Source of the DNA: Providencia vermicola
GTDB taxonomy: Bacteria > Pseudomonadota > Gammaproteobacteria > Enterobacterales > Enterobacteriaceae
Reading direction: 5' to 3'
Length of the DNA: 64,000 bases
Assembly (NCBI RefSeq): GCF_020381325.1
Contig: NZ_JAGSPI010000001.1
Span: forward strand, 186,001 to 250,000
Shown here: in pieces, positions 36,725 through 46,043 of the stretch
Numbering within the stretch: the first letter of the stretch is position 1
How the letters are laid out: every line of letters starts with the position of its first letter
The notes under the pieces: generated by a model
Seen by the model: the letters and a program-made list of their open reading frames with translations, nothing else
What the model was told of the DNA's origin: nothing
The model's database searches: none
Program-made: the position numbers and the translations under genes

Positions 36725-36757
36725 ATAATAACGACAACGAGATTTTTTTTATGTTAA

Positions 36758-37375
36758 TTAAATAGCTGCTGCTTGGGCAATTAATTGACCAAGCGCTTGC
36801 CAGTCTTCTTTGTCAATTAAGTCATTTGGCACCATCCACGAGCCACCGCAGACTAACACCGATGGTAATGCGTTGTATTCCTTAATATTTTTCACGCCGA
36901 TACCGCCAGTTGGCATAAATTTCACTGGGTAAACAGCGCTCAGGGCTTTTAGCATAGCAACACCGCCAGAGGCTTCCGCAGGGAAGAATTTTAAGGTGGT
37001 CAGGTTAAACTCAAGGGCCTGTTCGACGAGGCTTGGGCTATTCACCCCAGGAATAATAATCACTTTCTTTTGTTGGCAATAAGCGACAATTTTGGGGTTA
37101 AAACCTGGGCTAACAATAAAGTCCACACCTGCATCAATAGCTTGATCAACTTGTTCAGTGGTTAACACGGTGCCCGCAGCAATCAGCAATTCAGGGTAGG
37201 CGGCACGCATATTTTTAATGGCTTGCACGGCGGCAGGGGTACGAAAAGTCACTTCCGCACATGGCAGGCCGTTTTCTACCAAGGCTTTAGCAAGTGGTGC
37301 GCCATGTTCTGCATGATTAATGGTGATCACGGGAACAACGTTCAGTTTTTTAATTCTTTCAATCAGTTGATTCAT
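36758..37375 (-). CDS. eda: KDPG/KHG aldolase Eda
   Basis: A 205-aa class I aldolase. LTTLKFFPAEASGG holds the Schiff-base lysine, AEVTFRTPAA the catalytic glutamate, and MPTGGIG the phosphate-binding loop. It splits 2-keto-3-deoxy-6-phosphogluconate into pyruvate and glyceraldehyde-3-phosphate. It lies 12 bp after kdgK, which makes its substrate, so the two form an operon. Confidence 0.95.
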   Translation of the reverse strand: MNQLIERIKKLNVVPVITINHAEHGAPLAKALVENGLPCAEVTFRTPAAVQAIKNMRAAYPELLIAAGTVLTTEQVDQAIDAGVDFIVSPGFNPKIVAYCQQKKVIIIPGVNSPSLVEQALEFNLTTLKFFPAEASGGVAMLKALSAVYPVKFMPTGGIGVKNIKEYNALPSVLVCGGSWMVPNDLIDKEDWQALGQLIAQAAAI

Positions 37376-37387
37376 GGCTAAAGCCCC

Positions 37388-38332
37388 TTAACATTTTCCT
37401 AAATCGGTGGTTGGCATGGCCTCGGCAGGAATAATTGCTCCCCGGTGTTGGATAACAGTTCCCGCCAGTAAGTGGCCAGTTTTTGCTGCGTCGCAGGGTG
37501 TGCCGCCCAAAATGCGGCAGGCAAGATAGCCTGCACTGAACGAATCCCCTGCGGCGGTGGTATCAATGACGTGACTGACTTTATTTGCTGGCACTTCATA
37601 GCGCTCATTATCGATGACCACGTAGCAGGCCTCTGCACCACGTTTGATCACAATCTCATTTACGCCATACAGTTGCGTTCGCGAAATGGCTTCGATTTCG
37701 TGGCAATCCCCATACAGAAGTTGCTCGTCATCAAAGGTCAGAAACGCGATATCAGTTAATTTTAATATTTGTTGGTAAGCCTGTTGTGCGGCTTCTTTTG
37801 ATGGCCAAAGTGCAGGGCGATAGTTATTATCAAACACAATTTTCGCACCGTGCTGTTTAGCTTGTTGCAGTATTTCCATTAAAAGTTGGCGAGCTGCGTC
37901 AGGTAAAATCGCTAAGCTGATGCCACTTAAATAAATAAATTGTTGTGAATTAAGAAGTTGCTGTGTGTGTGCTTTGCTGTTTTCATCCAACCAAAATTTG
38001 GCTGCTGCGTTATCGCGCCAATAAAAGAAACGGCGTTCGCCATCAGCGGAGGTCTCAATTAGGTACATCCCTGGTAAATGCTTTTGTGAAATTGAGACTG
38101 CTTCAGTATTAATACCTTCCTGCTGCCAACTATCCAGCATTTGTTGGCTGAATGGGTCTTTTCCTAAACCAGTGATATAGCGTGTTGTCACACCCTGTTT
38201 TTGAGTTAAGCGAGACAAATACAGCGCAGTGTTTAGCGTGTCCCCACCGAAGGTTTGTTTATACAGCTCCCCCGACTTTTGTAATTCAACCATGCACTCG
38301 CCAATGACGGCAACTTGCGGATGTGTACTCAT
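37388..38332 (-). CDS. kdgK: 2-dehydro-3-deoxygluconokinase KdgK
   Basis: 314 aa from the ATG at 38332, which has AGGTGAT upstream; the frame to 38398 has no such site. PfkB-family kinase: FGGDTLNTALYLSRL near the start, and the second signature DTTAAGDSFSAGYLA with the catalytic Asp near the end. It phosphorylates KDG from pectin or hexuronate breakdown. Divergent from kdgR. Confidence 0.93.
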   Translation of the reverse strand: MSTHPQVAVIGECMVELQKSGELYKQTFGGDTLNTALYLSRLTQKQGVTTRYITGLGKDPFSQQMLDSWQQEGINTEAVSISQKHLPGMYLIETSADGERRFFYWRDNAAAKFWLDENSKAHTQQLLNSQQFIYLSGISLAILPDAARQLLMEILQQAKQHGAKIVFDNNYRPALWPSKEAAQQAYQQILKLTDIAFLTFDDEQLLYGDCHEIEAISRTQLYGVNEIVIKRGAEACYVVIDNERYEVPANKVSHVIDTTAAGDSFSAGYLACRILGGTPCDAAKTGHLLAGTVIQHRGAIIPAEAMPTTDLGKC

Positions 38333-38417
38333 TTTTATCACCTGCGCGATTACGACTGTGTTATCGATTACTGACCTGATGAGGCTATTAAAACGCATTT
38401 GGTACAGAAACTCAATA

Positions 38418-38438
38418 AAAATGAAACGCTGTTTTAAA
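38418..38438. promoter_or_regulatory. Candidate KdgR operator
   Basis: AAATGAAACGCTGTTTTAAA is an imperfect palindrome (TGAAACG / CTGTTTTA) of KdgR-box type. It lies in the divergent kdgK-kdgR interval, where the regulator should bind. Confidence 0.6.
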
Positions 38439-38557
38439 AATAATGAATCGACGTTCTTGTTTTTATAAGGTTCGACAATTATGCTATGGCGTATCGCGTA
38501 GTTTTAATTGGCTTTATGATATTATCGCGGCCAATCTAATAGGATGAAGAAAATAAC

Positions 38558-39337
38558 ATGGATAAGACGACTCAGACTGATGCCGTATCTGCGGTGGTGA
38601 AAGTATTTAGTATTCTCAGTGCGTTAGGGGAGCAAAAAGAGATTGGTGTTTCTGAGCTATCCCAGCGTTTATTAATGTCAAAGGCCACCACCTTTCGTTT
38701 TTTGCAAACCATGAAACAATTGGGCTACGTGGAACAAGAAGGTGAGGCAGATAAGTACTCACTGACATTAAAGCTCTTTGAATTAGGCGCAAAGTCCCTT
38801 GAATATGTGGACTTAATTGAAATCGCGGACAAAGAAATGCGCCATATTGGGCAAATAACCCATGAAGCCGTGCATTTAGGGACATTGGATGAAGATGCCA
38901 TTATTTACATTCATAAAATTGATTCCAGCTATAACTTGCGCATGTATTCGCGGGTAGGACGCCGTAACCCACTGTATTGCACAGCAATTGGTAAAATTTT
39001 ACTGGCTTGGCAAGATGAAGATGCCATCCGTTTGGCTTTAAAAGATGAAACGTTTACCCAAAAAACGAATACAACCATTTTAAGCATCGAAAATTTGCTG
39101 GTGGAATTAGCTGCAGTGCGGGAATGCCACTATGCGCAGGATAGAGAAGAGCAAGAACTCGGTTTGCGTTGTGTTGCGGTGCCTGTGTATGACCGCTTAG
39201 GGCATGTGGTGGCAGGGTTATCAATTTCGTTCCCAACCATCCGTTTTGATGAGCAGCAACTCGACCACTATGTACAATTGCTAAAAGCGTCAGGTCGCCG
39301 TATTTCAGAAAAAATGGGATATCACCATTATCCATGA
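38558..39337 (+). CDS. kdgR: KdgR, IclR-family repressor
   Basis: A 259-aa protein with an N-terminal winged helix (IGVSELSQRLLMSKATTFRFLQ) and an IclR effector domain (HLGTLDEDAIIYIHKIDS, YCTAIGKILLAW, and QELGLRCVAVPVYDRLG). Strong resemblance to enterobacterial KdgR, which binds KDG and represses its catabolic genes. The divergent kdgK-eda operon supports the assignment. Confidence 0.93.
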   Translation: MDKTTQTDAVSAVVKVFSILSALGEQKEIGVSELSQRLLMSKATTFRFLQTMKQLGYVEQEGEADKYSLTLKLFELGAKSLEYVDLIEIADKEMRHIGQITHEAVHLGTLDEDAIIYIHKIDSSYNLRMYSRVGRRNPLYCTAIGKILLAWQDEDAIRLALKDETFTQKTNTTILSIENLLVELAAVRECHYAQDREEQELGLRCVAVPVYDRLGHVVAGLSISFPTIRFDEQQLDHYVQLLKASGRRISEKMGYHHYP

Positions 39338-39357
39338 TATTGATGATATCGGGTTAT

Positions 39358-39600
39358 TTACGCGTTTAGTTTTTGGGTAAATAACTCGGTGTATTCAAAC
39401 TCCTGAGTCTGCTCTGGATTGCCAGAGCTTGTGGCTTCAGGGTATGGCTTATTACCTGGTCGGTCACGTGTTAAGCTCCACATCGAAACAAGGTTCAAGC
39501 CAATCATTGATGTAATTTGAATCTAATCATACCGTTCTTGGTCGTCAATACTGGAATAGAACAGTTTTAATTGGTTTTTGATATTGATGGCTGCTAATGC
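39358..39600 (-). pseudogene. Relic of a GH18 chitinase-like gene (C-terminal end)
   Basis: On the minus strand a readable block of about 80 codons has an internal TAG (39525-39523) and a TAA at its upstream edge. It reads INIKNQLKLFYSSIDDQERY, then the stop, then TSMIGLNLVSMWSLTRDRPG and a tail ending EYTELFTQKLNA. SMWSLTRDRPG is typical of the end of GH18 chitinase barrels (SMWSLNRD). An internal deletion seems to join the IGLN strand to the last strand. No intact domain remains. Confidence 0.5.
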
Positions 39601-40189
39601 TTAGCGCGTAGTAATCCACTTTAGCAGCAAAAGGTATTCCCAACGGTTGATCTAGTGAGAAAAGTGATTGATTTAGAAAATAAATTAGCCCTTAAAAAAT
39701 AGCGTATTCCGCACCAATATTTGAAATAGGCGATAGGTCGTTTTGTTATTAAGTTCAGTGAGCGATTAGACGGCTATAATTGAATGAAAGGCAAATACAT
39801 AGGATAAGTTACAGGATCCTGATGAATTTCGATATAGCAAATGATTGGTTTTTCTATTTGTTTATATATGTAATTTATTGTGTGCGTATAATCCAACTAT
39901 TGAGGCGGGAATTATGGATTATGGGTTATCTTGGCTTTTGTATTTAAAGTGTCAGAAAACCGACTTTTTTTAAAATCCCTTATTAATTAATGTGATAGTT
40001 TTGAAAGTCAAGTGGATGGGGCGTAGAAAGATTCTGGTGGTCATGTTCATGCTATCAGATTGCTATTTAGTGGTTAGTAACAAATTAAGGGAGCTGTTAC
40101 CTTTCTTTATATTATAATTACACCTATATTGAGTTAATTAATTAAAATATAGCATCATAATAGAATGCCTAACTTGATGAAATGACGAT
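39601..40189. other. Intergenic region without recognised features
   Basis: About 590 bp, AT-rich, with several short frames broken by stops (for example around 39645-39780 on the plus strand) that might be further gene debris. Nothing identifiable. Confidence 0.45.
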
Positions 40190-41323
40190 ATGACAAAAAG
40201 AATACTACTTATTGCAACCTTATTTTCTATTACTCTGCATAGTTACGCCATTGAACTTAAGGTACCGATCGGTGCGAAAGGTTACCTAGGTGAGGTTGTG
40301 CCGCCTGTTGCATCTTCAACGGCATATTTACATACAACAACACTTCTTGAGGGTAATACAGTACATTACGAGATAAGTTTAAGGACATCGGCAACAATTG
40401 AACCGTTACGTTATTTTCCTGAAATAGGAACAGCAGGAATTGAATTTATTAATACGAATAATCCTGATAGTGGCTCAATTGTGTTAACAATTAACGGGGC
40501 TTTAAATGGCTCGTTTCTACGTTATAATAGCGATATAAGGCAAAATGTTTCAGCAACCGTTTTAAATGGGAAAAGTGTTAACCTGAATGGGTTATATATT
40601 TTTATAAATAAAGCTAGTAAAGCTGAAACAGTTTGGGGAATAGCTCCAAAGTCAGGTAGTAGCAATTTCTTTTATAGGTCTGGCGCTTCAAATGTAAATC
40701 CAACCACTTTTACAGTGACGAGTTATTCAGCATATGCAATTGGTGGTGGGCTCAAAGCTGGGGTGTATAAAATCCATCCAGGGTATGAAAGTGTGGGTCT
40801 GGTGACAACGGGAGGATATTCTTATGAAGATGGTAGGCCTGCACTTTTCGATAAAAATAGTAATGTTACTATTACAGCACTAAAAAGTTGTAATCTGACC
40901 CCCTCTACACCAACCAATATCCAATATCCAGCACAGTTAAGTCAGAATTACCCTACGCCGAAAAACCTTGCAAGTGAACAAGCCGTTGTGCAAGTGAGTT
41001 GCTATGAAGCAGGGAAAGAAGGGTTCTTAACATTAGGCCCTTTAAACCCAATGGTGGCAGGAAGCACAACAGGGATGGTATTAACGGGCTCAGAAGACGA
41101 TTCAGGTGACTTGCCCTATATTGCAACGTCTGCAACAAGCCAAGGTGATAGTGTGTGCAACGCGAACTCGTCAGATGCAATCCCTTATTTAGGTAGTCAA
41201 TCTATTTCTACGATACCAGGTAAAGACTTCACTAAATCACTCTTTTTTAACCTTTGTGCAAATGGAAATATTAAACCTGGGAAATATAAAGGAGCGATCA
41301 ACGTATCTGTGTTAGTGGAGTAG
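40190..41323 (+). CDS. Fimbrial adhesin-like secreted protein, orphan
   Basis: A 377-aa protein with a signal peptide (residues 1-20, ending HSYA). The first 230 residues are beta-rich and not recognised. The last 140 carry Cys residues (SCNLTP, VVQVSCYEAG, SVCNAN, FNLCANG) and finish with GKYKGAINVSVLVE, a donor-strand-like terminal strand of chaperone-usher pilins. This fits a two-domain tip adhesin. No usher, chaperone or pilin gene is adjacent, so it may use another cluster's machinery or be a remnant. Confidence 0.65.
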   Translation: MTKRILLIATLFSITLHSYAIELKVPIGAKGYLGEVVPPVASSTAYLHTTTLLEGNTVHYEISLRTSATIEPLRYFPEIGTAGIEFINTNNPDSGSIVLTINGALNGSFLRYNSDIRQNVSATVLNGKSVNLNGLYIFINKASKAETVWGIAPKSGSSNFFYRSGASNVNPTTFTVTSYSAYAIGGGLKAGVYKIHPGYESVGLVTTGGYSYEDGRPALFDKNSNVTITALKSCNLTPSTPTNIQYPAQLSQNYPTPKNLASEQAVVQVSCYEAGKEGFLTLGPLNPMVAGSTTGMVLTGSEDDSGDLPYIATSATSQGDSVCNANSSDAIPYLGSQSISTIPGKDFTKSLFFNLCANGNIKPGKYKGAINVSVLVE

Positions 41324-41500
41324 TGGTAGCGTGAATTCTATCTAGTCACTGGCTTTTGCTAGAAGAACAAAGTTGTCAAACCTTATTCGAACTGGGAGCC
41401 CAAATTCAACATTATGGATGAATGACCACCAACAAATGAAAAAATATGATAACAAGTGGGCCTGTATAATGAGTGGTTTAATGACGGATTGTAAAATAAG

Positions 41501-41523
41501 AAGGGAGCGATAAGCTCCCTTGA
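41501..41523. terminator. Hairpin between the adhesin-like gene and betT
   Basis: AAGGGAGC (41501-41508) and GCTCCCTT (41514-41521) form an eight-pair stem with loop GATAA. Neither side has a long T-run (minus side CTTATTTT), so it may act for betT on the minus strand. Confidence 0.55.
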
Positions 41524-41650
41524 GGTTGTTGACAAAGTGGATAAAAACGTAGTTTTGCCCAGTTTGTGTTATCAGCCAAAATCAATAAATTGATTTTCGT
41601 TAGTTTTTTTCAAAACCTTTCCAACCTGTAGACAAACGGATTAGGTTTGG
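41524..41650 (+). repeat. Structured intergenic repeat, copy A
   Basis: About 127 bp starting GGTTGTTGACAAAG, with a first stem (ACAAA..TTTGT, 41532-41567), the perfect palindrome AAAATCAAT/ATTGATTTT (41578-41597), and a right part CCAACCTGTAGACAAAC. It is clearly related to the copy at 53652. It abuts the betT stop codon. Confidence 0.8.
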
Positions 41651-43693
41651 TCATACAGATTCAGGAAATGTGAGAGTTGCCCCGGGAGATTCGCGACTCA
41701 AATGAATGAAATTCATATGTTTTTCATACTGATCAAGAATATCGCTAATAACCTGCTCTTTGGTGTAATCCATTAAATCGTTTCCTTGCGAACCTTCCCA
41801 TAAAAAGGTTTCTAAACGGAAATAATGGGATTTCCCTGAACGGGCACGATAGGTAAAACCGGGAACGGAATAACGTTGTGGCCATACTTGGTAAATAAAG
41901 CTTTGCTCTTCACCTAAGTCAACAGTGAGCTCTAGATGGTCTAACCGTTCATCGGAAATGGGAGGTAGAATGCTAAACTCGACCTTCGCTCCCCTTAAAG
42001 TCAGCTCTTTCGCTACGTCTTGCATCGCAGGGATACATACTAAATCCAACATTCTTTGTGTATAAGAGGTTCCAGGGAAGTTCATGACACGGCCTAAACG
42101 CTGCTTCCAGTTTAATGTGCCATTGCCATACAGTGGCGCTGGCGCATTGGTATTTAAGGAACTGACTCGTCTAAAATCCTCCACTTTTAATGATTTATAC
42201 AAGCCTGCCATAATAAAGAAAATCACAAAGCTAAAGGGGAGCCCCATAATGACAGTGGTGTTTTGTAACGCAGCAACACCATCGGTCATCAGCATACCTA
42301 ATGTGAGTAAGCCAATAGCCACTGACCAAAAAATACGTAACCAATTAGGAGCATCATTATTGATATCACTGAGTTTTGACGTGAAATTCCCCAGTACCAG
42401 CGAGCCAGAATCGGCGGAGGTGACGTAGAAAAGCAACCCAGTGATCGTGGCAAGTGAAGCGGTTAGGCCAAATCCAGGATACAGCTCAAGGAGGGAATAG
42501 AACCCTTTTTCAGGGGCTTCCAAGACCGTTTTTGCGAGTTCGCTATTTCCGTGAATAATTTCATACAAAGCACTATTACCAAAAATGGATAGCCATAACA
42601 GAGTGAAAACAAACGGAATAATTAAGGTGCCAATCACAAACTGGCGGATTGTTCGCCCCCGTGAAATACGCGCGAGGAATAACCCGACGAATGGAGACCA
42701 TGCTACCCACCACGCCCAGAAAAACAGGGTCCAGCTATTCATCCAATCCGTTGGGCGGTCAAATGCGAAGCTATTGAGTGTCATCCCCATAAAGCGGTTA
42801 ACGTAGTCTCCGACATTTAACACGAGTGCATTGAGTAAGAATTCGGTATCACCAACAAATAAAATAAATAAAATCAGCCCTAAAGCGAGTAGGACATTAA
42901 GTTCGGACAATACCCGTATGCCTTTATTGACCCCTGATGTGGCGGATATCACAGCCATCACAACGGAAAGGAAAATTAAGCCACTTTGTACGGTTAACCC
43001 TTGAGGTAAATCAAATAGGACTTTTAAGCCATAATTTAGCTGGACGACACCGATCCCCAGAGTGGTGGCAATTCCGAAAATGGTCCCCAAAACGGCGGCG
43101 ATATCGACAGTGTGGCCGATTGGGCCATCAATACGCTTACCAAATATTGGATAAAGAGCGGAACGGATCGTTAGGGGTAAATTATAGCGGTAACTAAAGT
43201 AGCCTAATGCAATTCCCATTAATGCATACATTGACCAGCCCGTTAGGCCATAGTGGAACAGTGTCCACACCATCGACTGACGAGCTGCTTCTAATGTTTC
43301 GCCTTCGCCAGTTGGCGGTAGCATATATTGTGTGACGGGTTCTGCCACGGAGAAAAACATTAAGTCAATCCCTATCCCCGCAGCAAATAACATGGCTGAC
43401 CAACTTAGCATGCTAAATTCGGGCTTGGATTGTTCTGGCCCAAGTTTGATATTTCCGAAACGAGATGTTGCGACAAAAATCACGAACACTATGTATAACG
43501 TTGCAGCTAACAGATAATACCAGCCAAAGGTTTTTGATACCCAACCAAGGGTAGCGACGATCCATTGATTTGCTGTTTCGGTCATCAAGATAGTGAAAAA
43601 AGAAAACGCGAGTATTAGACCCGCAGAAGTGAAAAAAACCACAGAATTTAATTTGTCTTTCTGCTGATTTTTCGAACTATTAAGAGTTGTCAT
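41651..43693 (-). CDS. betT: BetT, high-affinity choline transporter (BCCT family)
   Basis: 680 aa from the ATG at 43693 (a GTG at 43705 is also in frame). Twelve membrane helices; the BCCT core WTLFFWAWWVAWSPFVGLFLARISRGRTIR is present, and the long C-terminal cytoplasmic tail is complete. FAAGIGIDLMFFSVAEP contains the substrate and sodium-site region of the family. It imports choline for oxidation to glycine betaine. Divergent from betIBA, as in Escherichia coli. Confidence 0.96.
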   Translation of the reverse strand: MTTLNSSKNQQKDKLNSVVFFTSAGLILAFSFFTILMTETANQWIVATLGWVSKTFGWYYLLAATLYIVFVIFVATSRFGNIKLGPEQSKPEFSMLSWSAMLFAAGIGIDLMFFSVAEPVTQYMLPPTGEGETLEAARQSMVWTLFHYGLTGWSMYALMGIALGYFSYRYNLPLTIRSALYPIFGKRIDGPIGHTVDIAAVLGTIFGIATTLGIGVVQLNYGLKVLFDLPQGLTVQSGLIFLSVVMAVISATSGVNKGIRVLSELNVLLALGLILFILFVGDTEFLLNALVLNVGDYVNRFMGMTLNSFAFDRPTDWMNSWTLFFWAWWVAWSPFVGLFLARISRGRTIRQFVIGTLIIPFVFTLLWLSIFGNSALYEIIHGNSELAKTVLEAPEKGFYSLLELYPGFGLTASLATITGLLFYVTSADSGSLVLGNFTSKLSDINNDAPNWLRIFWSVAIGLLTLGMLMTDGVAALQNTTVIMGLPFSFVIFFIMAGLYKSLKVEDFRRVSSLNTNAPAPLYGNGTLNWKQRLGRVMNFPGTSYTQRMLDLVCIPAMQDVAKELTLRGAKVEFSILPPISDERLDHLELTVDLGEEQSFIYQVWPQRYSVPGFTYRARSGKSHYFRLETFLWEGSQGNDLMDYTKEQVISDILDQYEKHMNFIHLSRESPGATLTFPESV

Positions 43694-43837
43694 CGGCAGT
43701 TCCACATTTTATTTATTTAACAGGTGAAAAATTATCATTCTTGCTAATTTATTGAAATTTAAGCAAGTTAACCTTGTTTTATCCTATTCTCCTCCATATA
43801 ATTGTGAATTAATTGTGACAAATGGTAGTTAATATTG

Positions 43838-43851
43838 ATTGAACATTCAAT
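43838..43851. promoter_or_regulatory. Candidate BetI operator
   Basis: ATTGAACATTCAAT, a perfect palindrome apart from its centre, in the divergent betT-betI interval and about 50 bp before betI. BetI sites in enterobacteria contain a similar TTGA...TCAA core. Confidence 0.55.
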
Positions 43852-43901
43852 TAAAAAAACGTTTAATAAATGGAGACAATGTGTTTTTAGGTTAAGAGCT
43901 C

Positions 43902-44504
43902 ATGCCGAAAATAGGAATTCAATCGATACGTAAACAGCAGTTAATTCAGGCGACGTTAGCGGTAATTAATGAAGTTGGAATGCAAGAGGCCAGCTTTGTA
44001 TTAATTGCACGTAAAGCGGGTGTTTCCACAGGAATTATTAGTCATTATTTTCGTGATAAAAACGGCCTACTCGAAGCGACTATGCGACATATTCAATATC
44101 AATTAGGTTTTGCTGTTGCGATGCGTTTGAGAATGTTAACAGGCGCAGACGCTAAATTGCGTATTCAAGCCATTGTAGAGGGGAACTTTGACCCAACGCA
44201 GACGAGCGAAGCGGCAATGAAAACGTGGCTCGCATTTTGGGCAAGTAGCATGCATCAGCCGAATTTAAATCGTTTACAGCAGGTTAATGACCGACGTTTA
44301 TATTCAAATTTAAGTTATGAGTTTGGGCGCGTACTGGAAAAAAACGAGGCACGAATGGCGGCTAAAGGCCTTGCAGCGCTGATTGATGGGTTGTGGTTGC
44401 GTAGTGCGTTAAGTAATGAAGCCTTCCCTGTTTCGGATGCGTTAAAAATTACCAATGAGTACATCGAGATGAAACTTAGTGAGGCACAGGTATCTCAAAC
44501 CTAA
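43902..44504 (+). CDS. betI: BetI, TetR-family choline-sensing repressor
   Basis: A 200-aa protein with the N-terminal helix-turn-helix [20 protein letters not shown] and the BetI ligand domain ([31 protein letters not shown]). It represses betT and betIBA until choline is present. First gene of betIBA, 21 bp before betB. Confidence 0.95.
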   Translation: MPKIGIQSIRKQQLIQATLAVINEVGMQEASFVLIARKAGVSTGIISHYFRDKNGLLEATMRHIQYQLGFAVAMRLRMLTGADAKLRIQAIVEGNFDPTQTSEAAMKTWLAFWASSMHQPNLNRLQQVNDRRLYSNLSYEFGRVLEKNEARMAAKGLAALIDGLWLRSALSNEAFPVSDALKITNEYIEMKLSEAQVSQT

Positions 44505-44525
44505 AATAATTTTACAGGAGATAAT

Positions 44526-46004
44526 ATGACAAACCCACCACTACATCAGCTATACATTCATGGTGGTTATATTGATAGCTCGCAACCACAATGCGACCAA
44601 TTCCCTGCGATCAACCCTGCCAATGGCGAGGTGATTGCCAATCTCCAATCAGCTAGCCAAGAAGATATTCAGTGGGCTGTGGAAAGTGCCAAACAAGGGC
44701 AAAAAGTGTGGGCGGCAATGACGGCAATGGAACGTTCGCGAATTTTACGTCGTGCAGTGGATATCTTACGTGAACGCAATGATGAACTCGCCTACCTTGA
44801 AACCCTTGATACAGGAAAGCCGCTTTCTGAAACCCGATATGTGGACATTGTGACGGGAGCTGACGTCCTTGAATATTATGCAGGCCTGATTCCAGCTCTT
44901 GAAGGACAACAAATTCCATTGCGGGAAAGTTCATTCGCCTACACACGCCGTGAACCTTTGGGGGTCGTCGCTGGGATTGGCGCATGGAATTACCCGATTC
45001 AAATTGCGTTGTGGAAATCAGCCCCTGCGCTTGCAGCAGGCAATGCGATGATTTTTAAACCCAGTGAGGTGACGTCATTAACTGCGCTTAAACTTGCTGA
45101 AATTTATACGCAAGCGGGTGTCCCTGCGGGGGTATTTAACGTGGTAACGGGTAAAGGGGGAGAAGTCGGGCAGTGGCTCACAGAACACCCAGAAATTGCA
45201 AAAGTGTCATTCACGGGCGGGATAGCGACAGGGAAAAAAGTGATGGCCAATGCTTCTGCCTCTTCCTTAAAAGAGGTCACCATGGAGTTGGGTGGCAAAT
45301 CCCCGTTAATTATCTTTGATGATGCAGACTTAGATAAAGCAGCGGATATTGCCATGATGGCCAACTTTTACAGCTCAGGTCAAGTTTGCACCAATGGAAC
45401 CCGCGTGTTTATTCCTGAATCCCTCAAAACACAATTTGAAGCGAAAATTGTAGAGCGGGTTGCACGAATTAAGATTGGTTCACCGATTGTAGCAGAAACC
45501 AATTTTGGGCCATTAGTTAGCTTTCCTCATATGGAAAATGTATTACGTTACATTGAATTAGGTAAGCAACAAGGGGCACGGTTATTGTGTGGCGGTGAGC
45601 GTCTTGTCGAAGGGGATTTTGCTAAGGGCGCCTATGTGGCACCGACTGTCTTTACGGATTGCCGTGATGAAATGCAAATCACACAAGAAGAGATATTTGG
45701 CCCAGTGATGAGTATTTTAAGTTACCAAACTGAAGATGAAGTTATTGCGCGTGCAAATCATTCCGTCTATGGGCTAGCAGCGGGCATTGTCACACAGGAC
45801 TTAACACGTGCTCATCGTGTTATCCATCAGTTAGAAGCAGGTATTTGCTGGGTCAATACATGGGGGGAATCCCCGGCAGAAATGCCAGTGGGGGGCTATA
45901 AGCACTCAGGTGTTGGTCGCGAAAATGGCATCATAACGCTGCAAAACTACACACAAATTAAATCTATTCAAATTGAACTTGGGGAGTTTTCATCCGTTTT
46001 CTAA
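44526..46004 (+). CDS. betB: BetB, betaine aldehyde dehydrogenase
   Basis: A 492-aa aldehyde dehydrogenase. [12 protein letters not shown] contains the catalytic Glu and [13 protein letters not shown] the nucleophilic Cys; [11 protein letters not shown] binds NAD. It converts betaine aldehyde to glycine betaine. A TTTTACAGGAG ribosome site lies before the ATG. Middle gene of betIBA. Confidence 0.96.
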   Translation: MTNPPLHQLYIHGGYIDSSQPQCDQFPAINPANGEVIANLQSASQEDIQWAVESAKQGQKVWAAMTAMERSRILRRAVDILRERNDELAYLETLDTGKPLSETRYVDIVTGADVLEYYAGLIPALEGQQIPLRESSFAYTRREPLGVVAGIGAWNYPIQIALWKSAPALAAGNAMIFKPSEVTSLTALKLAEIYTQAGVPAGVFNVVTGKGGEVGQWLTEHPEIAKVSFTGGIATGKKVMANASASSLKEVTMELGGKSPLIIFDDADLDKAADIAMMANFYSSGQVCTNGTRVFIPESLKTQFEAKIVERVARIKIGSPIVAETNFGPLVSFPHMENVLRYIELGKQQGARLLCGGERLVEGDFAKGAYVAPTVFTDCRDEMQITQEEIFGPVMSILSYQTEDEVIARANHSVYGLAAGIVTQDLTRAHRVIHQLEAGICWVNTWGESPAEMPVGGYKHSGVGRENGIITLQNYTQIKSIQIELGEFSSVF

Positions 46005-46043
46005 TCACATCATTTTAGTTTGACTGAAACAGAGGAGATAACA

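Noticed and set aside
39645-39780. Plus-strand gene fragment (VDLVRKVIDLENKLALKK and following)
   Set aside because: Readable for about 20 codons but broken by several stops and matching nothing I know.
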